Of a DNA stretch of 64,000 nt, positions 42,698 through 50,677 are shown piece by piece. Location of the stretch: assembly GCA_905235505.1 (NCBI GenBank), contig CAJOMJ010000017.1, forward strand, positions 26,843-90,842, read 5' to 3'. Every line of letters starts with the position of its first letter. Position 1 is the stretch's first letter. Made by a program: the position numbers and the translations under genes. Under the pieces are notes generated by a model. It made no database searches. It was not told where the DNA came from and was given only the letters and a program-made list of their open reading frames with translations. This DNA is from Paludibacteraceae bacterium. GTDB lineage: Bacteria > Bacteroidota > Bacteroidia > Bacteroidales > Paludibacteraceae.

Positions 42698-43266
42698 TGA
42701 AACAACGCAAGACATATAAACAATTGAGCATCATGGTCTTCGTGACTATGGTGCTCACTTGCTTTCTGGCTTGCAACAATAATGACAAACCAAGAGCAGA
42801 GGCAGTGGCTGACCGTGCTGCAATGCCTGTCCTGTTGGCTGATACCGTTAATACTCTCGTCTCTGACTCAGGAGTTACCCGCTATCGTATCAAGACCCCC
42901 AAATGGGAGATATACGACAAGTCGAGTCCCCCTCATTGGCTCTTCCCTGATGGTGTGTACCTTGAGAAATTCAATGAGGCGTTAGAGACTGAAGCATATC
43001 TCGAGGCCGATTATGCCTACTATGACGAGGATACGCAGATATGGGAGCTTGACGGCAATGTGCACGCTTTGAACCTTGAGGGAGAGAAGTTCGAGACACA
43101 ACAGATGTTCTGGAATCAGAAGACAGAACGTGTATATTCCGATTCGGCTATCACCATCACCAAGGCAACAAGCATAATCAACGGCATCGGGTTCGAGAGC
43201 AATCAGACTATGACCAGATACACTATCCGCAAACCGCAGGGAGTGTTCCCAATAAAGGATGAATAA
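42697..43266 (+). CDS. lptC: LPS export protein LptC
   Basis: A 189-residue membrane-anchored periplasmic protein of the LPS transport bridge. A lipoprotein-like anchor (VFVTMVLTCFLACNNN) is followed by the OstA/LptC beta-jellyroll: VSDSGVTRYRIKTPKWEIYD, then PDGVYLEKFNEAL, YYDEDTQIWELDGNVHALN and FETQQMFWNQKTERVYSDSA. It overlaps the TPR lipoprotein gene by 1 bp. The stop TAA is itself part of a TAAG repeat array. Confidence 0.88.
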   Translation: MKQRKTYKQLSIMVFVTMVLTCFLACNNNDKPRAEAVADRAAMPVLLADTVNTLVSDSGVTRYRIKTPKWEIYDKSSPPHWLFPDGVYLEKFNEALETEAYLEADYAYYDEDTQIWELDGNVHALNLEGEKFETQQMFWNQKTERVYSDSAITITKATSIINGIGFESNQTMTRYTIRKPQGVFPIKDE

Positions 43267-43294
43267 GCCCACCCTAAGCTCACCCTAAGCTCAG
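43264..43294 (+). repeat. 11-bp TAAG repeat units after lptC
   Basis: TAAG CCCACCCTAAG (43268-43278) CTCACCCTAAG (43279-43289) CTCAG. It starts at the lptC stop codon and shares 18 nt with the coding copy at 25369-25386. Confidence 0.75.
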
Positions 43295-43321
43295 TATATG
43301 TCCATAAGAAATACATAAGTA

Positions 43322-44068
43322 ATGAATCTACTTGAAAACAAAACAGCCCTAATCACCGGAGCGGCACGAGGTATCGGTCGTGCTATTGCTCTAAAGTTCG
43401 CCTCCGAAGGTTGCAACATTGCCTTTACCGACCTCGCTTATAACGACTTGGTAGAGCAGACGGCCGCCGATATTGAGGCATACGGAGTAAGAGTGCAGTT
43501 CTATGCCGGCAATGCTGCCGACTATGAGTCTGCACACGAGATAGTAAAGCAGGTAAAGCAGGACTTCGGAAACATAGATATTCTGGTTAATAATGCAGGT
43601 ATCACCAAAGACGGTCTGTTGCTAAGAATGAACGAGCAGCAGTGGGACGCAGTCATCAATGTGAACCTCAAGTCCGCATTCAATTTCATTCATGCCTGCA
43701 CTCCTGTCATGATGTCACAGCGCGCAGGAAGTATCATTTCTCTTGCGTCGGTGGTAGGAGTCAACGGCAATGCAGGGCAGGCCAACTATGCTGCCTCAAA
43801 GGCGGGTATAATTGGTCTTACCAAGTCTGTTGCCAAAGAACTCGGCTCCCGCGGAATACGCGCCAATGCTATTGCTCCCGGGTTTATTCTTACTGATATG
43901 ACTTCCGCCCTCAGTGAAGAACAGCGCAAGCAGTGGGAGCAGATGATTCCGCTCCGTAGGGGGGGTACTCCCGAAGAAGTGGCAAAAGTGGCACTTTTCC
44001 TCGCATCCGACCTTTCGTCATACGTCTCTGGACAAGTGATACACTGCTGCGGAGGAATGAGCTGCTGA
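43322..44068 (+). CDS. fabG: 3-oxoacyl-ACP reductase FabG
   Basis: A 248-residue SDR that reduces 3-oxoacyl-ACP in fatty acid elongation. Motifs: ITGAARGIGRAIALKFASEG, NNAGITKDGLLLRM, SLASVVGVNGNAGQANYAAS with the catalytic Ser and Tyr, AAS-KAG, and IAPGFILTDMT. The length and NNAGITKDG motif are classical FabG. It begins 28 bp after the repeat units that follow lptC. Confidence 0.92.
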   Translation: MNLLENKTALITGAARGIGRAIALKFASEGCNIAFTDLAYNDLVEQTAADIEAYGVRVQFYAGNAADYESAHEIVKQVKQDFGNIDILVNNAGITKDGLLLRMNEQQWDAVINVNLKSAFNFIHACTPVMMSQRAGSIISLASVVGVNGNAGQANYAASKAGIIGLTKSVAKELGSRGIRANAIAPGFILTDMTSALSEEQRKQWEQMIPLRRGGTPEEVAKVALFLASDLSSYVSGQVIHCCGGMSC

Positions 44069-44103
44069 CAGATTGTAGAGTATGATATTAACTTTCTATA
44101 CGT

Positions 44104-44922
44104 ATGAAAGAACTGATTAAAAGAACTGTGTTTGGTGCAATATATGTTGCACTTGTTGTGTGCAGTATTTTGTTTTGGCGCCCGTTTTTCTTCCAACTGC
44201 TGTTTCTGCTTGTAAGTGCCTTTGCCTTGTTGGAGTTTCACCGTATCAACAAGTCGGATGTATTGCTTACGGTAAGCGGGATGTTGCTTGCGTGGCTCAT
44301 GTTCTCCACCTTGGCACTTTTGATGAGCACTACCTGTTTCAAAGCGTCTTGTGTGATGGGGGCAACGTACGGGTTGGTGCTTATATTGTCGCTCGTGGCG
44401 GAACTGTTCAAGAAGGCCGAGGATCCTATCCGTAACTGGGGCATGTTGCTCGAAGGTCAGATACTTGTGGCACTGCCTTTCGCACTGATGAATGTGCTGT
44501 TCGCGGAGTCATATATGTTGTTGCTCTCGGTGTTCATCATCATCTGGGTGAATGATACCGGAGCATATTGCACCGGCTCGCTGATAGGCAGACACAAGAT
44601 GTTTCCCCGCGTAAGTCCGGGTAAGTCATGGGAAGGATTCTGTGGAGGAGCTGTCTTTGCATTGCTCGCAGGGTGGGTACTATTGTCCGACCCGCTCGGT
44701 TTCACAGGTATGAGTTATGAGTGGTGGAAGTCTGTGATGATTACACTTGTGATAGTGGTGTTCGGCACTCTCGGCGACTTGATGGAGAGCCTGATGAAAC
44801 GTACACTCGGAATAAAAGATTCGGGTAATGTAATCCCGGGTCACGGAGGCTGGCTCGACCGCTTTGACAGTATGCTGCTCGCCACTCCTGCTGTAGTGCT
44901 GCTCCTTATGTTTTTTGTATAG
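44104..44922 (+). CDS. cdsA: Phosphatidate cytidylyltransferase
   Basis: A 272-residue inner-membrane enzyme that makes CDP-diacylglycerol from phosphatidate and CTP. It has about seven hydrophobic segments and the C-terminal signature KRTLGIKDSGNVIPGHGGW followed by LDRFDSMLLATP. WVNDTGAYCTGSLIGRHKMF is the upstream catalytic region. It follows fabG by 35 bp and converges on dtd with only 15 bp between the stops. Confidence 0.95.
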   Translation: MKELIKRTVFGAIYVALVVCSILFWRPFFFQLLFLLVSAFALLEFHRINKSDVLLTVSGMLLAWLMFSTLALLMSTTCFKASCVMGATYGLVLILSLVAELFKKAEDPIRNWGMLLEGQILVALPFALMNVLFAESYMLLLSVFIIIWVNDTGAYCTGSLIGRHKMFPRVSPGKSWEGFCGGAVFALLAGWVLLSDPLGFTGMSYEWWKSVMITLVIVVFGTLGDLMESLMKRTLGIKDSGNVIPGHGGWLDRFDSMLLATPAVVLLLMFFV

Positions 44923-44937
44923 CTACGGCAAGTTGCG

Positions 44938-45393
44938 TCATTTGCCGGACTCGTTGCTGTCTATTATGATAGTGACGGGTCCGTCGTTTATTAGAGATAT
45001 CTGCATGTCTGCGCCGAATCGGCCTGTCTCAACGTGTATGCCATACTCTTCGCAAAGAACTCTGTTGAACATATCATACAGAGGTTCCGCCGTTTCCGGT
45101 CTTGCTGCCGAGATGAAGGCAGGACGATTGCCATGACGGGTGTCAGCGTAGAGAGTGAACTGTGAGATACTGAGAATAGCACCGCCTGTGTCCTTAAGCG
45201 AGAGGTTCATCTTGCCCTCCGCATCAGAGCAGACACGCAACTGTGCCACTTTCTTTGCTACTTGGCGAACCTCTTTCTCTGTGTCAGAGTGCGTGAACCC
45301 GACAAGCAGAAGGAAACCGTTGTCAATACTGCCTACGGTCTCGCCGCCTATATCACATCTGGCACAACTGACACGCTGGACAACTACACGCAT
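44938..45393 (-). CDS. dtd: D-aminoacyl-tRNA deacylase
   Basis: A 151-residue DTD that hydrolyses D-aminoacyl-tRNA and mischarged Gly-tRNA-Ala. It starts MRVVVQRVSCARCDIGGETV and contains ILSISQFTLYADT (the SQFTL motif) and the C-terminal GPVTIIID (Gly-Pro motif). It is the last gene of a reverse-strand thyA-folA-dtd unit, 22 bp after folA. Confidence 0.94.
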   Translation of the reverse strand: MRVVVQRVSCARCDIGGETVGSIDNGFLLLVGFTHSDTEKEVRQVAKKVAQLRVCSDAEGKMNLSLKDTGGAILSISQFTLYADTRHGNRPAFISAARPETAEPLYDMFNRVLCEEYGIHVETGRFGADMQISLINDGPVTIIIDSNESGK

Positions 45394-45415
45394 ACTTATA
45401 GTCTTTTGGTTGCAG

Positions 45416-45907
45416 TTACGATTTTCTTACGTACTCCGCAAAGGTGTAAGGGTAGGGATTCTGCTCGTCCGCTTCATGACGCCCGGAAGACACAAGTTGC
45501 CACAGCGCAGGGGCTATCGCAGGGAAGAAGGTGTCGGCATCTTGCCACGAGTGATGAATATGAGTGATATACAGTTTGTCTGCAAGAGGCATAAACTGCC
45601 GATATACCATACCTCCGCCAATGATGAAATTCTCTTTGTCGGGGTCTGCCATGCGTATCGCCTCGTCAATGGAGTAGGCCGACTCCGCCCCTTCGAACTG
45701 CTCGCCCGGGATGTCGGTTATCACGATGTTGCGACGGTTGGGCAGCGGGTGGCGGGGCAGGGAGAAAAAGGTGCGTTTGCCCATAATGACTGTGCAACCC
45801 GAAGTAATCTGCTTGAAATGTTTCAGGTCGTTGGGCAGATGACAAAGCAAATCGCCTTGTCTGCCTATCTCGTTGTTTTCCGCTATGGCTACTATGATGG
45901 ATATCAT
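45416..45907 (-). CDS. folA: Dihydrofolate reductase
   Basis: A 163-residue DHFR: MISIIVAIAENNEIGRQGDL, then LCHLPNDLKHFKQIT with the folate-binding acidic residue replaced in the usual position by Asn-Asp, VIMGKRTFFSL and FIIGGGMVYRQFM. It regenerates tetrahydrofolate consumed by ThyA, whose gene lies 59 bp upstream on the same strand. Confidence 0.94.
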   Translation of the reverse strand: MISIIVAIAENNEIGRQGDLLCHLPNDLKHFKQITSGCTVIMGKRTFFSLPRHPLPNRRNIVITDIPGEQFEGAESAYSIDEAIRMADPDKENFIIGGGMVYRQFMPLADKLYITHIHHSWQDADTFFPAIAPALWQLVSSGRHEADEQNPYPYTFAEYVRKS

Positions 45908-45966
45908 TTCTGTATATTGTTTTATAGTTGGCTATGATAAAGAGTGTTATGTCTATTCCTGCTGCG

Positions 45967-46761
45967 TTACACTGCGACTACTCCCGCAATATGAGGGTGC
46001 GGGTCGTAATCAACGAGCGTGAAGTCCTCATATTGGAAACCGAACAGGTCTTTTACCTCCTGATTGAGGAGCATCTTGGGTAATGGACGCGGCTCGCGGG
46101 TGAGTTGCAGACGTACTTGGTCAAGGTGATTGACGTAGATGTGGGCATCGCCCAAAGTATGCACGAAGTCGCCTGCACGAAGCCCTGTTACCTGCGCCAT
46201 CATGAGTAGCAGCAATGAGTAGGAGGCAATGTTGAAAGGTACACCCAGAAATACGTCTGCCGAGCGTTGGTACAGTTGCAGGGAGAGGCGGCCGTCTGCC
46301 ACATAGAACTGAAACAGAGTATGGCATGGCGGGAGAGCCATCTTGTTGACTTCTGCCACGTTCCACGCACTGACAATCAAACGGCGTGAGTCAGGGTTGT
46401 TCTTTATCTGGTCAACCAAGAGCGCAATCTGGTCGATGGTTCCTCCGTCGTAGTCGGGCCATGAGCGCCACTGATGACCGTAGATGGGACCAAGTTCGCC
46501 GTTCTCGTCTGCCCACTCGTTCCAGATGCGGACACCATGCTCCTGAAGCCAGTGCACATTGGTGTCGCCCTGCAGAAACCACAGGAGTTCGTATATTATA
46601 CTCTTCAAGTGCAGTTTCTTAGTGGTGAGCAGAGGAAAGCCTTCCTCAAGGTTAAAACGCATCTGGTGCCCGAAGACACTGATTGTGCCGGTACCAGTAC
46701 GGTCTTCTTTGCGAACTCCTTCAGTGAGTATGCGGTTGCATAAGTCAAGATACTGTTGCAT
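45967..46761 (-). CDS. thyA: Thymidylate synthase
   Basis: A 264-residue ThyA that makes dTMP from dUMP using methylene-tetrahydrofolate. The catalytic cysteine is in [13 protein letters not shown]; other motifs are [32 protein letters not shown], and [20 protein letters not shown]. The length matches E. coli ThyA exactly. It is the first gene of the thyA-folA-dtd operon with a clear promoter upstream. Confidence 0.97.
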   Translation of the reverse strand: MQQYLDLCNRILTEGVRKEDRTGTGTISVFGHQMRFNLEEGFPLLTTKKLHLKSIIYELLWFLQGDTNVHWLQEHGVRIWNEWADENGELGPIYGHQWRSWPDYDGGTIDQIALLVDQIKNNPDSRRLIVSAWNVAEVNKMALPPCHTLFQFYVADGRLSLQLYQRSADVFLGVPFNIASYSLLLLMMAQVTGLRAGDFVHTLGDAHIYVNHLDQVRLQLTREPRPLPKMLLNQEVKDLFGFQYEDFTLVDYDPHPHIAGVVAV

Positions 46762-46789
46762 GTCGGAATAGGGTTTGTTTTATCTGCTA

Positions 46790-46820
46790 CAAAGGTATAA
46801 CAAATAATACAAATACACAA
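46790..46820 (-). promoter_or_regulatory. Promoter for thyA-folA-dtd
   Basis: On the minus strand TTG (46820-46818) and TACCTTTG (46797-46790) with a 20-bp spacer, 28 bp before the thyA ATG. Confidence 0.8.
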
Positions 46821-46901
46821 GCATATTTTTCACGTAAGCACAAACAACCGATATAAAGGGTACTCCTAAGACTGCTATATATCGATTTCCCGCGTACGGA
46901 T

Positions 46902-46932
46902 TTGCGTATGTTAGAAAATGAGTGTATCTTTG
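46902..46932 (+). promoter_or_regulatory. Promoter for the M48 protease
   Basis: TTG at 46902-46904 and TATCTTTG at 46925-46932, 20-bp spacer. It overlaps an in-frame ATG at 46918, so translation must start at 46954. Confidence 0.8.
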
Positions 46933-46953
46933 TATGTTGAAAGATATTTGAAT

Positions 46954-48183
46954 ATGAGCACAACTATTTTTATTATCATCATCGTTATTGTGGCAGGCAA
47001 TTATCTGTTGGAGCAGTTGCTTGCCGTACTTAATCTTCGGGAGTCAAAGAAAGCGATTCCTGCTGAACTCAGCGACCTCTATACAACGGAGAAACGCAAC
47101 AGACAACGTGAGTATCAACGCACTAACATACGTTTCGGCACTGTTACCAACACGATAGGAGTAGCGTTCAGTCTCTTTATGATCTGCCTTGGTTTCGCTT
47201 GGCTGAACAACGGTCTGCTGTCTGTCACTGACCATCCGCTGTGGCACACACTGCTCTTCATCGCTGTCTATATCGCTCTTGAGACGCTGATAGAACTGCC
47301 TGCGTCCATCTACGACACTTTCAAGATAGAAACACGCTTCGGATTCAACACTACCACACCCAAGACTTTCCTCAAAGATACGGTCATCTCGCTGCTTCTT
47401 TCACTACTGCTGCAAGGTGTGCTGATGTCTGTCTTGGTGCTCGGATATATGTGGCAACCGGATTGGTTATGGCTCATTGCATGGGTGGTGGTGAGCATAT
47501 TCATGATATTCTTGAATATGTTTTACCCGCAACTCATTGTGCCGCTGTTCAATAAACAGACTCCTTTGCCCGAAGGTGAACTCAGAGAGGCAATAGAGAA
47601 GTTTGCAGAGAGAGTAGGGTTCAGCATTGAGAATATATACGTGATGGACTCCTCTAAACGCTCCACCAAGGCAAACGCTTATTTTACTGGGTTCGGGAAA
47701 AAGAAGCGTATTGTATTGTTCGACACATTGATAAAGCAACTGACCACTGACGAGATTGTGGCGGTTCTTGCGCACGAGATAGGACATCAGAAGCACAATC
47801 ACACAATAAAAGCTTTGCTCTCGTCGCTTACAAAAATGCTTCTGTTGTTTGTGTTGCTCGGTATTATCATCCGTTACGATGTGTTTGCTCTGGCAATAGG
47901 TTGCGAACCTACGTTTGTGGCAAAATTCATCGTCTTTATGATGCTCTATCAGCCTGTAACAGTGCTGCTCTCTATAATATCTAATATCGCCTCGCGCCGT
48001 CATGAATATGAAGCGGATGAGTTCGCAAAGCAGAACAATATGCAGACACAGCTGGTTTCCGCACTGAAGAAGATGACGGTGAATGACCTTGGTAACCCAA
48101 CACCTCATCCGTTTACAGTCTTTCTCACATATTCGCATCCTACACTCTCTGAGAGGATAAGACATTTGGAAACGAAAGAATAA
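46954..48183 (+). CDS. M48 family (Ste24-like) membrane protease
   Basis: A 409-residue integral membrane zinc protease. It has an N-terminal membrane helix, several more hydrophobic segments, the zinc motif HEIGH at residues 274-278, and the third ligand region EYEADEFAKQNNM. SSKRSTKANAYFTGFGKKKR before the zinc site and HPTLSERIRHLE at the end are Ste24/M48A signatures. The role in bacteria is likely quality control or cleavage of membrane proteins. The start follows from promoter placement. Confidence 0.92.
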   Translation: MSTTIFIIIIVIVAGNYLLEQLLAVLNLRESKKAIPAELSDLYTTEKRNRQREYQRTNIRFGTVTNTIGVAFSLFMICLGFAWLNNGLLSVTDHPLWHTLLFIAVYIALETLIELPASIYDTFKIETRFGFNTTTPKTFLKDTVISLLLSLLLQGVLMSVLVLGYMWQPDWLWLIAWVVVSIFMIFLNMFYPQLIVPLFNKQTPLPEGELREAIEKFAERVGFSIENIYVMDSSKRSTKANAYFTGFGKKKRIVLFDTLIKQLTTDEIVAVLAHEIGHQKHNHTIKALLSSLTKMLLLFVLLGIIIRYDVFALAIGCEPTFVAKFIVFMMLYQPVTVLLSIISNIASRRHEYEADEFAKQNNMQTQLVSALKKMTVNDLGNPTPHPFTVFLTYSHPTLSERIRHLETKE

Positions 48184-48188
48184 CAACT

Positions 48189-48713
48189 ATGCTGAATGAC
48201 TTTGTTGCAATAGATTTCGAGACTGCCAACGGAGAGAAGAGTAGTGTCTGCTCTGTTGGTGTAGTGATAGTGAAAGGTGGTGAGGTAGTGGATAGTTTCT
48301 ATAGTCTGATTCATCCGCGACCGGATTATTATGCGTGGTTCTGTCAGCAGGTGCACGGTCTTGGTTATGACGACACTTGTGATGCCTATGATTTTCCCGA
48401 GGTGTGGAGCGAGTTGACAGAGCGTGTACACAACTATTTCCCCTATATGGAGGACTCTGAAGTGCCCTTTGTGGCGCATAATGCCCGCTTTGACGAGGGA
48501 TGCTTGAAGGCGGTATTCAGGGCATACGGAATGGCATATCCTGACTATGTCTTTCTCGACACACTGTGTGCTTCGCGCCGTTGCTTCGGAAAGACTCTTC
48601 CCAACCACCAGTTGCAGACGGTGGCTTTAGCCTGCGGATTCGACCTCCGGCAGCACCACCATGCTCTCGCCGATGCCGAGGCATGTGCCGCAATAGCACT
48701 GAAAATATTGTGA
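48189..48713 (+). CDS. 3'-5' exonuclease, DnaQ/epsilon-like
   Basis: A 174-residue DEDDh exonuclease: FVAIDFETANGEKSSVCSVG has the first Asp-Glu pair, VAHNARFDEGCLKAVF the second acidic residue, and HHALADAEACAAIAL the final His and Asp. Stand-alone DnaQ-type nucleases act in replication proofreading or RNA/DNA trimming. It starts 5 bp after the M48 protease stop, so the two are co-transcribed. Confidence 0.86.
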   Translation: MLNDFVAIDFETANGEKSSVCSVGVVIVKGGEVVDSFYSLIHPRPDYYAWFCQQVHGLGYDDTCDAYDFPEVWSELTERVHNYFPYMEDSEVPFVAHNARFDEGCLKAVFRAYGMAYPDYVFLDTLCASRRCFGKTLPNHQLQTVALACGFDLRQHHHALADAEACAAIALKIL

Positions 48714-48956
48714 CAATGCTGATGAATCTCCGTCTCTGATAATGAGTCTCTGTCTCTGTTAATGAAGCACCATCTCCCCCCCCCGCACAATTACTATCCA
48801 CTTGTAGAGACATTTACTCAGATGTTGACCTTCCCTGCTCCGAAACAGTAGCCTTGGGCAGGAGATTATCATTTGGCTTAGTATCATGAAAATCTCCTGT
48901 CAGAATATAAGGAAATGACAAAAAATACATAAAAAGCAAAAAAAACGAAAAAAGTT

Positions 48957-48988
48957 GCGAAAGAGGTGATAGATTTCGCCCTTTTTTT
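48957..48988 (+). terminator. Terminator-like hairpin in the spacer
   Basis: GCGAAA (48957-48962) pairs with TTTCGC (48974-48979), followed by CC and seven T. It is about 240 bp beyond the nearest upstream stop, so it could end that transcript or a non-coding RNA. Confidence 0.5.
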
Positions 48989-49237
48989 GCCTATATATGG
49001 AGGGGTATATGTAATTGAGATATGGATGGTGGAAAATCATTATAGATTTCTATAGCCGATAAATACCTTACTGACCCTTATTGCTCATGGCAGAAAGGAA
49101 ACCACAAATATACTAACAAACTAATCAGACAATACATTTGAAAAGAAACTTACTATGACACAACTGCTGACTACACTATTACAACATAAAATGCACCGAA
49201 GACCGAGAGAAAAACTCAACTTTATGACACTGCATAA

Positions 49238-49267
49238 TTGCTTCTTCAAACATTCTTACTAATTTTG
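49238..49267 (+). promoter_or_regulatory. Upstream promoter of the DUF1016 gene
   Basis: TTG at 49238-49240 and TAATTTTG at 49260-49267, 19-bp spacer. It lies 170 bp before the ATG. Confidence 0.6.
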
Positions 49268-49312
49268 CACTTTGGTGTTGAACCTGCCCAGCAGTATTTT
49301 ATATGTTTAGAT

Positions 49313-49343
49313 TTGGATATATCATATACTTTTTGTACTTTTG
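49313..49343 (+). promoter_or_regulatory. Downstream promoter of the DUF1016 gene
   Basis: TTG at 49313-49315 and TACTTTTG at 49336-49343, 20-bp spacer, about 90 bp before the ATG at 49436. Confidence 0.7.
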
Positions 49344-49435
49344 TGCGAATTTTAGTTTATAAATACAAGCAGCCTCCATTGCGAGTACAGAACTCCTTAA
49401 AGCAAGGAGAAGAACGAGAGACAAGTTATTGGAAA

Positions 49436-50629
49436 ATGAGAGAAGAAAACGAAATATTAGGACAACCGCGTATTGTAAAATCCCACGATATACGTATCGA
49501 TGGTGACTATGCGGAATGGATTGCTGAGTTGAAGCATCGGTATCGTTCGGCGCAAGTGAAGGCATCTGTCCGTGTGAATGCGGAGAAGTTGCTCTTCAAT
49601 TGGGAACTGGGGCGTGACTTGGTGCAAAAGAAAGCCGAAGAACGTTGGGGCGCAGGAGTCGTCGAGCAAGTAAGCCTTGATCTACAGCGCGAGTTCCCGA
49701 ATGCAGATGGTTTTTCTGCGCGTAATATTTGGTATATGAAGCAGTGGTATCTGTTTTATTATCAAGAAAATATAAAACTGCAACAGTTTGTTGCAGAAAT
49801 AGGAGTTGAAAAACTCCACCAGACCGGTGGAGAAACAGAGAATTTAAAACTCCACCAACTTGGTGGAGAATTTCCATCTCCTTTTGCATGTGTACCGTGG
49901 GGACATCATATTGCTATCATTTCCAAATGCAAATCCGTGGATGAAGCGTTGTTCTATATTGATAAGACGGTAGAGCAGGGTATGAGTCGTGCGGCATTGG
50001 TGAATTGCATTAAGGCGAACTTATACGAGCATCAGGGAAAGATACTCAATAACTTTGCTGAGCACATGCCTGCTTTGCAAAGCAAACTTGTGCAAGAGGT
50101 GCTCAAAGAGAACTATGACTTCGGCTTTGCAACTGTCAAACATGAGATATATGATGAGCAGGAGTTAGAGGAAGCATTAAGCAAAAGTGTAACAGACCTG
50201 TTACTGGAACTCGGAACCGGTTTTGCTTTCATTGGACGACAGAAAGAACTGATAGCCTGAGATACAACGCGCAAAATAGACTTGCTGTTTTACCATATCC
50301 GCTTGCGCTGCTATGTAGTGTGCGAACTGAAGGCCAAAGCTTTTGAACCAGAGTTTGCAGGGAAACTGAATTTCTATGTTAATGCGGTGGATGATTTGTT
50401 GAAGACCAGTGATGATAATCCAACGATAGGCCTGCTTATTTGTTCGGATATGAATAAGGCGGATGTCCAATGGTCGTTCCGTGGCATCAGTACTCCGATG
50501 GGAGTGGCTACATATAATAATGTACGCATCAAAGACATGCTGCCTACACAGGAGCAATTGAAAGAACGTATGGAACTGCTGCAAAAAGAACTGCGCGAAA
50601 CCAAACGGTTGATGAAATCTAATAAGTGA
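49436..50629 (+). pseudogene. DUF1016 (YhcG-type) nuclease gene with in-frame stop
   Basis: The frame encodes a DUF1016/PDDEXK nuclease family protein of about 397 codons, broken by one in-frame TGA at 50258-50260. Before it: RIDGDYAEWIAELKHRYRSA, SARNIWYMKQWYLFY, VPWGHHIAIISKCK and the closing FAFIGRQKELIA. After it, in the same frame: KIDLLFYHIRLRCYVVCELK, FEPEFAGKLNFYVNAVDD and NPTIGLLICSD. The nuclease residues (D in IDLLFYH, E and K in ELKAK) are all after the stop, so a 274-residue product would lack activity. A single base change from GGA could explain it. Two tandem promoters lie upstream. Confidence 0.85.
49814..49868 (+). repeat. Two tandem hairpins inside the DUF1016 gene
   Basis: CTCCACC-N5-GGTGGAG occurs at 49814-49832 and again at 49850-49868, 36 bp (12 codons) apart. 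They encode the repeated peptide KLHQTGGE / KLHQLGGE, in a variable-length region of the family. Confidence 0.85.
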
Positions 50630-50677
50630 TAAGCGAGTGTAGAGCGGGAGATAACCGAGAGAAAAATGTAAATATAT

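Larger units (their letters stand above)
48714..49435. other. 722-bp gene-poor spacer
   Basis: No convincing gene. Contents: imperfect repeats of a CTCTG/TAATGA-type unit (48719-48765), a half copy of the GTAGAGACATTT repeat (48800-48817), an inverted repeat CAGGAGATT/AATCTCCTG (48859-48867, 48891-48899), a terminator-like hairpin (48957-48988) and two tandem promoters (49238-49267, 49313-49343). A small RNA cannot be excluded. Confidence 0.6.
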
